The notes under the pieces were generated by a model that had not been told where the DNA came from, searched no databases, and saw only the letters and a program-made list of their open reading frames with translations. From assembly GCA_010093705.1 (NCBI GenBank), contig MU006089.1, positions 477,570-541,569 on the forward strand: DNA of 64,000 nt, given 5' to 3'. Below, one piece after another: positions 46,664-56,249 of this stretch (within the stretch, counting starts at the first letter, position 1; the number at the start of each line of letters is the position of its first letter). Made by a program: the position numbers and the translations under genes. Source of the stretch: Patellaria atrata CBS 101060. Taxonomy: Eukaryota; Ascomycota; Dothideomycetes; Patellariales; Patellariaceae.

Positions 46664-47497
46664 ATGTCGTGTATGCTCCCCTGGCACTGTTTTCACATGT
46701 TGAACAAGGCTAATCTCTTCATACAGCGCAACCAGTAGATTACTGTACATATTTCTGTCTTCGCTGTATTAGTGTCCTTAGTAACGATTCAGATCAGACA
46801 AGACGCTTGAAGTCGAATCTAAAGCCACGCAGCAACAGATTCGCGATGCCTACAAACGGTATCTTCCCCCTTACCATCTTGAATATCTCCTTTCACACTC
46901 GTCTACAACTGGAAACTGACAGTATAACCCTTCAGGCAAGCTCTAAAACACCACCCTGACCGCGTCCCCACCGACTCTCCCGAACGCCAACAACGCACCA
47001 AAAGATTCCAACAGATAAACGACGCATACTACACCCTCTCCGACCCTACCCGTCGGCGCGACTACGATGCTGCCCGCACCTTCGCCTCTGGCCCCTCGGA
47101 TAAGGACACCAGTACCGGCGGATCCTTCCCCTTCAGCTCCTTCTTCGGCGGCGGTCGCACCCAAGCCCACGAACAAGAAGAGTTCTCGAACGAGCAGTTC
47201 GGCTCCGTTTTTGAGGACATGTTGCGCGAAGAGGGTATGGCGGAGGGCTCTGATGCCACTCCCACGGGGAAGTTCTGGAGCATGGTTGGTGGGTTGAGCG
47301 GTGGGGCTATGGGGTTTATTGTTGCGAATTTGCCGGGTGCGCTCGCCGGAGCTGTTGCGGGGAACAGATTAGGCGCGATTAGAGATGCGAGGGGGAAGAG
47401 TGTATACAGTGTGTTCCAGGAGTTACCTCAGTCCGATAAGGCGAGGTTGTTAAGTGAGATGGCGACTAAGGTCTTTGCGCATGCGGTGGGAAGCTGA
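46664..47497 (+). CDS. J-domain (DnaJ) co-chaperone
   Basis: Exons 46664-46670 (7 bp), 46727-46744 (18 bp), 46798-46858 and 46936-47497 join in phase to 215 residues. The J domain opens MSSQPVDYYKTLEVESKATQ, continues QQIRDAYKRQALKHHPDRVP with the HPD tripeptide that stimulates Hsp70, and ends RFQQINDAYYTLSDPTRRRD. A Gly/Phe linker (GGSFPFSSFFGGG) follows. The C-terminal part has a weakly hydrophobic glycine-rich stretch, WSMVGGLSGGAMGFIVANLP followed by GALAGAVAGNRLGA, and a conserved-looking end, YSVFQELPQSDKARLLSEMA. There is no zinc-finger or client-binding domain of type I/II, so it is a type III J-protein. Only the 7-bp and 18-bp exons restore the normal J-domain start. Confidence 0.88.
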
Positions 47498-47926
47498 GGG
47501 ATCAGCTGTGCGATGGGAACGGCGTTCTGTCGATGAGACGATGAAGGGTTGTTACAGCATGTTTTTATGAGTTTGTTGTTTGTTTTTGGTTCCATTTGGA
47601 TTGCTGATATGCGCCGGTAAACGCTTAAATTCCGCTATTACAGCATGTTATGTCCACTGTCCACGGAAGCCACAAGGATATCATTTTCAGAGTAGAAGTA
47701 CAAGTGAGAGAAGGCCGCTCAACTGTCTCCCGCCGCCCATGTCATTTTGTATGATCCACGTTAGGAGTGTACGTTTTACCTCTTAGATCTAAGAAGAGCG
47801 GGGGGTGGAGGGGGACGCTGATGATGACTAAGCAAAATATTCTCCGACAGACGCGAGTATCTGTGTCCTTAAGTTTCAGTGAGACGAGGCAGCAATACCT
47901 CATAGTCAACCAAATACGCTACAATT
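47498..47926. other. intergenic, no gene seen
   Basis: Spacer between two plus-strand genes; holds the ste24 promoter. Nothing specific recognised. Confidence 0.45.
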
Positions 47927-49457
47927 ATGATCCAGGCGTTTTTACAGGTACGTTGGTTTCTCCTTGAGTTTTAAGTGAGACTAACACTCTCAGCGGCTGG
48001 CGCGCTTTTTCGATCGTCCAATATTCCCCTGGAAGAAAATAGTAGTAGGCTTTTCTCTCGGGCAGTTCTTCCTCGAGAATTTCCTTCTCTACCGCCAGTA
48101 CAATGTGTACAAGCGAACTGTGATTCCAAAAGCTTTGAAGAATGAAATTACCCAGGAAAAGTTTGACAAGAGCCAGGTACAAAACATACCCAAGATCAGT
48201 CGGATAATTGGAGCTCACAAGTTGTAGGCATACGGTCGCGCAAAAGCCAAATTCAGCTTCGTAAACGCCGTTTGGAACCAGTCTAAATCCCTCGCTATTA
48301 TTTACTTCGACATCTGGCCCAAAGTATGGGCTCTGACCGGCTTATGGATCGCTCGATATGCACCCTCTCGCTTCTCTGGTGAAATCACACACTCGCTCGT
48401 CTTCTTCTTCTTCTGGAGCTTTGTTGACACAATCATGAACATACCCTTCGACTACTATCATCATTTCATCCAGGAACAAAAGTTTGGTTTCAATAAGATG
48501 ACCGTAGATCTGTGGATAAAGGATATGATCAAGGGCCAGGCGTTAGGAATCGCGTTCGGTGTACCTATTGGAAGCGCCTTTCTGGCTATCATCAAGAAGA
48601 CCGGGCAGAGCTTCTTTTACTATATCTGGATGTTCATGCTTGCGGTTCAGGTCATGGCTATTACCATCTACCCAATTCTAATCGTTCCTCTCTTTAACAA
48701 GCTCTCCCCCCTGGAAGCTGGGCCCCTGAAGGAAGGCGTTGAAGCTCTTGCATCTAAACTCAAATTCCCGTTGGCCGAGCTCTTCGTTATCGATGGGAGC
48801 AAACGTAGTTCTCACAGCAATGCTTACTTTACCGGACTCCCGTGGAAGAAGAAGATTGTCATTTATGATACATTGATTGATCAGAGCGGCAACAAACACG
48901 AGGAAGTGGAAGCAGTTCTTGCACATGAACTTGGTCACTGGAAGATGGGTCATACAACGAGGCTCCTGCTCATCAGTCAGGTCCATTTGTTCTACATATT
49001 CTCATTGTTCTCCGTCTTCATTAACAACAGGTCGGTTTACGAGGAATTTGGATTCCACAACGAAAAGCCAATCGCCATTGGCTTCTTACTGTTTAGTGAA
49101 ATCCTCTCGCCCACTGACTCTGTAATCAAGCTGCTTATGAACATGCTGACGCGAAAGTATGAGTACGAAGCTGGTAAGTTGACCCTTAACCTTCTAGTCT
49201 GGATTTGAAATACTGACGAACAATTAGACGCATTCGCTGTAAAGCTTGGTTACACCGCTCAGCTATCAAGAGCTTTGCTGAAGCTTCAGATCTCAAATCT
49301 TTCGAGTATGGATGCTGACTGGATGTATTCGGCTTTCCATTACTCGCATCCCATCTTGACGGAGCGTTTGAGGGCGATGAATTGGGATAGCGATAAATCT
49401 ACCCCTAAGCAGGTGGACGAGCAAAAGGCATTGAAGGTGGCCGATCGAGAGTTGTAG
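47927..49457 (+). CDS. ste24: CAAX prenyl protease 1 (Ste24, zinc metalloprotease)
   Basis: Removes the last three residues from farnesylated CAAX proteins and makes the second N-terminal cut of a-factor-type pheromones, in the ER membrane. Exons 47927-47947 (21 bp), 47994-48176, 48228-49173 and 49228-49457 give 459 residues. Several membrane segments are visible (IVVGFSLGQFFLENFLLY, GQALGIAFGVPIGSAFLAII, YIWMFMLAVQVMAITIYPIL, LLLISQVHLFYIFSLFSVFI). The catalytic zinc motif is AHELGHWKMGH, with HExxH at about residues 301-305. The third ligand region is MLTRKYEYEADAFAVKLG, split by the last intron. Conserved loops such as FVIDGSKRSSHSNAYFTGLP are intact. The tiny first exon MIQAFLQ is inferred from phase and the loss of other starts. 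Confidence 0.94.
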
Positions 49458-49615
49458 TCTGACTCAATTGCCGACCCCGTTGGATTGGGGTCGAATAAAT
49501 AGCATATCCGCGTAGTCGTGTAATTAACCTCGAAATCCACTAACTTTCGTTCAATGGCGAAGTAAATCGTGGATCGGATCCAGTGCTCCAACCCGTCTCT
49601 CATCCTGACTAACCC

Positions 49616-50263
49616 TCAACCAAGCTTTGCTCTCTTCCTCGCCTCCTCCTTCTCCCTCTTCATCGCCTTTTCCCTCTCCTTCTTCGCCCGCTTCCTCGCC
49701 TCTTTATCAACAACACCTCCCCTCACCTCTCCATTTTCCCTCACTTGTCCATCCACCTCCATCTGCGTGCTCACAACTTGAACCTCAGGCTGCTCACCCC
49801 CATCGACCCCATTATCCCTCATCCCAATCTCTCCTTCCGTAACCTCCTGCTCCCGCCTAAAAGCCTCCATATCCTCCCACCCCTCTCCATCCTCATCCGC
49901 ACCCCCCTCCTGCCTCATCCCCTTCTCCGTCTCCTCAATCAGCACGTCAAGCACAACATCATCCCTCTCCCCCCTCCCCACCGTCGCGTACTCCCTCTCT
50001 TTCGGCGGATCCGGCTCCAGATGCTCGCCGCGCAGCCCGGCTTCCACGCGCCGCAGGTTGTGCAGCACGATGCCGCCGGCGGCGCCGGACGCGAGCGGGT
50101 ATTTGAGACCCGAGGGCGTAAAGGTGCTGTCGGGGTGGAGGTGGGGGGCTTTCGTCGAGGCTGCGAGGTAGGATTGCAAGAGTTCGAGGGCGCGGGAGGG
50201 GGGAACGGCGGTTGTTAGTTGGGGGTGCTGTAGATGCGGAGGGAGTGATCTGGGAGGAGGCAT
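49616..50263 (-). CDS. unknown protein with basic lysine/arginine-rich C terminus
   Basis: An intron-free gene of 215 residues starting at MPPPRSLPPHLQHPQLTT. The N-terminal half looks ordered and conserved (SRALELLQSYLAASTKAPHL, PSGLKYPLASGAAGGIVLHN, LRRVEAGLRGEHLEPDPPKE). The centre is acidic, and the C terminus is a long basic helix (KEARKRAKKEREKAMKREKE) of the kind found in nucleolar or RNA-binding proteins. I cannot name the family. It sits head to head with the mitochondrial bL34 gene, with 245 bp between the starts. Confidence 0.72.
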   Translation of the reverse strand: MPPPRSLPPHLQHPQLTTAVPPSRALELLQSYLAASTKAPHLHPDSTFTPSGLKYPLASGAAGGIVLHNLRRVEAGLRGEHLEPDPPKEREYATVGRGERDDVVLDVLIEETEKGMRQEGGADEDGEGWEDMEAFRREQEVTEGEIGMRDNGVDGGEQPEVQVVSTQMEVDGQVRENGEVRGGVVDKEARKRAKKEREKAMKREKEEARKRAKLG

Positions 50264-50508
50264 TGTGGGTAGAGGAAAGCAATTGCTGCGCCAGGGTCTG
50301 GTTGCCGGTTGGTGTGCTGGTTGCGGATGGCTATCGCATGTAGAGGAAAAATGTTTAAAGTGAGAAGTTTGTAAAATTCGGCGCACGGACCATCTTTAAG
50401 TTTATCGGACCTCAAGTTCTCACACTGTACCCGACTTTCACCTGCGGACGACGAGCTTCCCAAGAAATACCCACGACTCCAAGCCCTCAACCCCATCCAC
50501 CTCACTCA
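50264..50508. promoter_or_regulatory. compact divergent promoter, basic protein and bL34m
   Basis: Only 245 bp separate the two starts, so both genes probably share one promoter region. No named site recognised. Confidence 0.5.
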
Positions 50509-50968
50509 ATGCACTCTCTACGCAGTCTACGGACGCTCGCACGTCTATCGGACCCGCTCTCGCGCCACCCCCCACAACCCTCAACACCACGGCTCCTCTC
50601 ATCCCTCAGGTTCGATCGCACCCCCATCCCGCCCTCAACCTAACTAACCCCCCTCCCTTAGGTACCAGCGTCCCTTCTCCCTCTTCGTGCATCGACGACC
50701 ACACCTCGCACCCAGCACCCCTCCAGCAGCCCCTGTGGCTTCAAAAATCCCCAACCCCATCGTCACCCCCCTCGACCTCCTCCCCAAAATATCGTCCCAC
50801 CCTTCTCTCGCGGGGATCCAGGTCCGCAACGGGCCGCGCGCGACGTACGATCCGAGCCACAGAGTTCGGAAGAGACGACATGGGTTTTTGGCACGGCTGA
50901 GGAGTCGAACGGGCAGGAAGATTTTGAAGAGGAGGAGGGCGAGGGGGCGGATTTGTTTGAGTCATTAG
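50509..50968 (+). CDS. mrpl34: mitochondrial large-subunit ribosomal protein bL34m
   Basis: Exons 50509-50609 and 50662-50968 join in phase to 135 residues. The first exon and start of the second read as a mitochondrial presequence rich in Arg, Leu and Ser ([20 protein letters not shown]). The C-terminal 45 residues are bL34: [20 protein letters not shown] followed by [20 protein letters not shown]. This matches the bacterial pattern of TFQPSxxxRKxxHGFxxRM and GRKVLxRRRAKGRxxLS. It is a component of the mitoribosome near the exit tunnel. A spacer of about 55 residues lies between the presequence and the ribosomal core. Confidence 0.93.
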
Positions 50969-52060
50969 GGTCTTTTTTAAAGCAAAGTGATAGGATATTA
51001 GGGGAAGACGTGACTGTATTAGGGGGATGAGGACGAGGGAGGTGGGGTATATGTGCGGTAGTAGGGGGGTTGGACTGCTTGCTGAGATGGAAGTTGGTGT
51101 TGTAGGATATTCGATATATGGCGTCGGGGACTAGAAGATAAATGTATAATAGCACCTATTTACTCAAAAAAGTTACTGCAGCAGATATCCTGCCACAGCA
51201 ATTGATGTATACTATCTAAGGCCGGTGTCTTCTCTTATCATGCTTGGACCTCGTTAGTTACTTTACCTTCATCTGCATCAGTGACTAACTTGGTTACAGT
51301 CCATCTATTTCCCCCCTTTACACAACGCAACCCCCCTGTATACCCGTGAGTCATCCTCCAACATCTCCCTTTCGAGACGGTGCGGTACTCTAGTCCTATA
51401 AATTTTTGGGCTCTGTACAGCATGATCGATTTGTCCTTTTTCGTCATGTATACGATTCTTCAGTTTCAGAGTCCGACCGTTTCGTACAGTCGATTTATAC
51501 AGTCGTGTCAAGATATACAGTCATGTTAATACGTAAGGTCATGAGGTATCGATTTGTACGGTCGTGTCGATCTATACGGTCAAATAGGTGTATATATTCT
51601 ACCTATTTTGTACTGTCTACCTATTTTATACACTCTAGCTTTTTTATACACTCTACCCGTTTCGTATAGTACAGTCACTAGTCAACTATAACATCCTACA
51701 GTCTTTTACGGTTTAATAATTCTGCGCATTTCTAATATTCCGTACAGTCAGTCAACCCATCTGGTACAGTCAACTCATCTGGTACAACCTACCCATCACC
51801 AACCCAACATAGTCTAGTACGGTGAAAGCAGTCCATTACCAAGCGTGTTATCCCAAGGAGCGGAAAGAAGGACACAAACCATACTCAGTACACCCAGGTA
51901 ATAATTCAAGGAATATATATTATCACTTTCCACTCATCTACATACAACCCAATGCATAACGCTATGCAAACACCTTCTATCGATATCTCATCTATCAATC
52001 TTCGTTCTATTCTCCAACTCTCCCCTACCTCTCCAACCCCATCACACATCTTCAACCCCC
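50969..52060. other. intergenic region holding the minisatellite
   Basis: Between the bL34 gene and the 3' end of the Ca2+ ATPase. Apart from the 18-bp repeats I see no gene. Both flanks are AT-rich with further TACGGT and TACAGT words (51362-51425 and 51810-51835). Confidence 0.6.
51479..51797. repeat. degenerate 18-bp minisatellite with TACAGT/TACGGT core
   Basis: A run of diverged 18-bp units. Clearest are four in a row at 51599-51670: CTACCTATTTTGTACTGT, CTACCTATTTTATACACT, CTAGCTTTTTTATACACT and CTACCCGTTTCGTATAGT. Another pair is at 51753-51788: CAACCCATCTGGTACAGT and CAACTCATCTGGTACAAC. On the left are TACAGTCGTGTCAAGATA and TACAGTCATGTTAATACG, with related TACGGTC units at about 51557-51580. 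The shared core is TAC(A/G)GT or its complement. The period is a multiple of three, so one frame stays open through it, but no gene is supported. Confidence 0.75.
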
Positions 52061-55000
52061 TTATTCCCCTTTAACTTTCCTCTCCCCCAACCCCGTCCGC
52101 ATAACCACATTCCGCTCCACCCACTTCAACGCCTCATCGATGCCAATAATCGGCGCACTGATCCACAGCACAGCCTTCCACTCATCCATATTCAGGGGCA
52201 CGATGGAGAAGAGGCCCTGTAGAAAGGGGATGTATAGGAGCGCGAAGTGTAGCGCCATGGAGAGCGCGATGGCGTAGATGAGGGGCATGTTTTTCCAGAG
52301 GGGGAGGGTGAGGAGGGATTCGGAAGAGGAGAGGGCGTTCATCGCGTTGAACATTTCGATGACGACGAGGCTGAGGGGAAGATGTGAGTGATTTGTGATT
52401 TGTGATTTGTGCTTTTTTTTGGGGGGAATGGGGAGCTTACATTGATAATGAGACGGTGGAAGCTGCTTTGGCATAGTCGTTGGAGAACATGTCACAACCG
52501 ATCTCTGGGAATTGGGTAGAGCAGCGGTGGAAGTGTCTCTGTTAAGTCATCAGTATTGATATATTGAGCGAGGATGGGTTAGGGAGCGATGGGGATTTAC
52601 CAATTGATAGAAGGAGATTTGAGGGCCCTCGGAATAAAACATAAACCACCACGCATACCCGAATACCGTCGCTGCACCCACATAAGTCCCGATAACCATA
52701 TACCTGAAAAACAACCAACCACCAACGAGGGCCTCATCCCTCTTCCGTGGAGGTCTCCTCATGACATCGTGATCCGGCGGATTAAAGCTCAGCGCTGTAG
52801 CGGGTAACCCATCCGTAACTAAATTCACCCACAGAAGCTGAACCGGAATCAGCGCTTCAGGCATCCCCGCCGCGGCAGTGAGGAAAATTGAAACGACCTC
52901 GCCGATATTCGAGGAGATGAGATATCGTATAAACTGTTGCGTGTTGTTATAAATCGATCTACCCTCCTCCACTGCGCTTTCGATCGTCGCGAAGTTATCA
53001 TCCGCAAGCACCATATCAGCGGCCAGTTTAGCGACATCAGTCCCGGAACCCATGGCTACGCCGATATCCGCTTTCTTGAGAGCGGGGGCATCGTTGACGC
53101 CGTCACCAGTCATAGCTACGACCTCGCCGGCCGACTGTAGGAGATCAACGAGTTTGGACTTGTGCGTTGGTTCTGTTCTAGAGAATAAGGAGGCGCGTTT
53201 GGCGGCCGCGAGCTTTTCGGACTCGCTGAGATCGTCAAATTCGCGACCGGTATAGCTCTTGCCGGTTAGGTCTTCATCGTAGCCGAATACTCCAATTTGA
53301 CGGCAGATAGTTTCGGCAGTGTTCTGGTTGTCGCCGGTGATGACGATAACTCGGATACCGGCTTGTCGGCACTGTCGGATTGATTCGGCGACCTCAGGTC
53401 GTGGAGGATCTAACATGCCAACGAGACCGACTAGAGTCATCTTCTGCTCGAGCTGGGTATATTCTTTGGATGTCTTAGCTGACTTGGTGAGAGGGTTTTT
53501 CTCGACATTGTCAACGCTTGCGAGAGCAATAACACGTAAGCCCCTATTTCCGAACTTGATAACTTCCCCCGAGATTAAATCTGCGAGTTTACGGTCGAAG
53601 GCTACTTTCTTCCCTCCTCTGCCGATGAGTGCATGGGAGCAACGGCTAAGGATCGATTCTGGGGCTCCTTTAACCAGTAGACGAGTGCCGCCGTGGCCCT
53701 TCACAAGTACAGACATACTCTTTCGATCTCTTGAGAATTCATATGTGGAGACTTTCGAACAACAGTCCTCGTACCATTGGCTCGCAGCATGGACCTTTTG
53801 GTCGGCCGACAACTGGCTATTCTCTTCATTCCGTTTGACGTCAGGGGTTCCAACTTTCTCAACCAAAACCCGAAGTGCGCCTTCCGTTGGCTCTCCTATT
53901 ATACTGTAAGTTTTACTTTTTGCATCATAAGAAAGTCTAGATTCGTTGCAAAGTGCCGCGATCTCCGTTAGTTGCCTCAAAGTCGGGTTTGATGAGGCTG
54001 TATTTTCCAGTACTTGGCCCTGGTAGCTGATCCTGCCATTAGGAGCGAAACTACTCCCCTCGACATCTATTTCTTCCAGGCCGTAACCGTCCTCGTTGAT
54101 GTGTACGATCTTGTTAACGCTCATTTGATTCGTGGTCAGGGTTCCAGTCTTATCTGAGCAGATTACGCTACAGCTGCCCAAGGTCTCAACAGAGGGGAGA
54201 CTGCGGACAACGGCGTTCTTCGCGGCCATCTTGCGGGTTCCGAGAGCGAGACAAGTGGTGATGACAACTGCTAAACCTTCCGGAATAGCAGCTACACCTA
54301 GCGAGACAGCGATCTAAACAAATTATTAGCATCGTTGATTATCACGGACGTAATCTGATACCCACCTTTAGATAATATATCGCGCCCTTTGTCCAGCCAC
54401 CATGAGAAGGGTCATTAAAGTTTCGAATATTGATGAGCCAGACCAAAATGCAGATACCAGTGATAACTTTGGCTAACATATCTCCGAAATCGTTCAATTT
54501 CTCCTTGAGTGGGGTAGGTTGTGATATCTGAGCTGTAATACTCTCATGAATATCTCCTATCGCAGTATTACCTCCAGTCAGGACGACCAACGCATTAGCG
54601 TGTCCCGTCACAACCGTCGTGCCTGAGAAAAGAATGTTGGTCTGATCCTGCTTTACAGCATCTTTGTCCTGAATTGGACTTGTGTCCTTTCCTACACTTT
54701 CACTCTCTCCGGTGAGGATAGACTGGTCCACGCTAAAGCTATTACTATGAATTGATAGCACCCTACAGTCGGCAGGTATCCTATCACCAATTGAAACTGT
54801 TATAATGTCCCCTGGAACCAATTCCTCAGCTTTGATTCTCTTGACCGCTCCATCGCGAATGACTTTTGCTTCATTGGCAGAGTATTCTTGAAGCGCCGCA
54901 ATAGCCTTTTCAGCGCTACTTTCTTGCGACACTCCAACCACGGCATTGAGGATTAGGATGGTAAGGATCTATCAATGAATACGTAAGAAACAAGTAGTTT

Positions 55001-55348
55001 GATGGTATTCTGGGGTTACGTACAACGGCAGGATCCACAAAAGCAGTCCAGCCGTCTCCTCCTTCGAAGAGCGCAAGGATGAATGATATTCCCGCCGAGC
55101 CCAGAAGTATCAATACAAGCTGGTCCTTGAATTGCTCAAGGATAAGCTCCCATAATGGTGTTGGAGGGTCTTCGGGAAGGGCTGAAAATCAATTAGCGCG
55201 GAAATCTCTCACTATAATCAAGTGTCATACCATTCGAGCCATGTTCTTTCCTAAGTGTTTCCACCTGTCGCTCCGTAAGGCCAGTTTCCTCAGAGACGTC
55301 GAAATGCTTCAGAACGTCCTTAACGGATCGCACATACGCAGCCTCCAT
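52061..55348 (-). CDS. SERCA-type Ca2+-transporting P-type ATPase
   Basis: Pumps cytosolic Ca2+ into the ER or other endomembrane stores. Exons 55231-55348, 55024-55181, 54366-54968, 52601-54313, 52441-52538 and 52061-52370 join in phase to 999 residues, the usual SERCA length. The N terminus has the cation ATPase domain ([20 protein letters not shown]). The actuator carries [11 protein letters not shown]4 has [20 protein letters not shown], and the phosphorylation site is [19 protein letters not shown]. The nucleotide domain has [10 protein letters not shown] and KGAPESIL, the hinge [20 protein letters not shown], and TM5-6 have [10 protein letters not shown] and [20 protein letters not shown]. 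The TM6 and PEGL residues fit Ca2+ rather than Na+ or K+. The fungal relative is Neurospora nca-1, and the Golgi Pmr1 type is less similar. One intron has three ATCACAA repeats. Confidence 0.94.
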
Positions 55349-56249
55349 ATTATAAACCTGATCTCAACGTGAACCTCTCTATGCATCCGGTAAGAGACAA
55401 TTGTCGGATGTGGTCCGTAAAATTTCCGTTTTCGTCAAGGTATGTAGGCGATCGGGTAGTTCTACAAAAGGTAGATCCGAAGAAGAGGTCGTGAGCTTTC
55501 AGAGCATTACCAACAATAAAGATAGACGAAAGAGTGACTATGGTTCCCGAAAAGTGAGTGCAGCTGCATATGTGTGCAAAAAGTAGGCAGCAATAAGATC
55601 TTGACGGAGGGGCAAATAGTACGTAAAGTGGAACAAGTGTCTTCTTTTCGGGACGGACATTATTGAGGCTCTTTCGTTCGGCTTCAAAAACCGTCAGCCA
55701 AGCCCAGGTCCGACCAAAGAGACCCTGCACGTTCACGCCTAGAACTTCCCGCTTGCTACACGTGGGAGAAGATTTGCAGAGATTTGCGAACATATCCATA
55801 CCTTAATGTGGTCTATTTGCATATCCATCTAACTAGAGGTTTACCCTACCACGTCTTCCTACGTCTCGAACACCACGCCAAATCTATCTAGACAGAGGTA
55901 AGAAATGTCATTCATTCAACAGACCTACAACTGGCCTTCTTATTCCCGAAACGCCGAAGTTTCCTGTCCACGCTATGCACAAAATGACAGACTGAAGACC
56001 AGCCCCTTAATGCTTGGAACAAAAGTCCTTGAGTGAAGACTATTTCCCTCCAAAAAATATTCGTAAACCCTTCTAAGATTAGCGTATTCGTCATTAATGT
56101 AGGTAAAGCGGAATAAAAATATTTAAANNNNNNNNNNNNNNNNNNNNNNNNNNNNNNNNNNNNNNNNNNNNNNNNNNNNNNNNNNNNNNNNNNNNNNNNN
56201 NNNNNNNNNNNNNNNNNNNNNNNNNNNTGTTTGTCGGTATTAAGCCAGT
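55349..56249. other. intergenic with assembly gap
   Basis: Promoter of the Ca2+ ATPase, then 100 Ns at 56128-56227, a round number that marks a gap of unknown true size. An antisense-free open frame at 55350-55799 abuts the ATPase start and looks like leader sequence. Anything inside the gap is unseen. Confidence 0.7.
56128..56227. other. assembly gap (100 Ns)
   Basis: Exactly 100 Ns, the usual placeholder for an unsized scaffold join, just 3' of the histidine kinase gene. Confidence 0.98.

Noticed and set aside
55350-55799. 149-codon open frame upstream of the Ca2+ ATPase start
   Set aside because: It abuts the ATPase ATG on the same strand and has no domain. Likely leader or promoter DNA.
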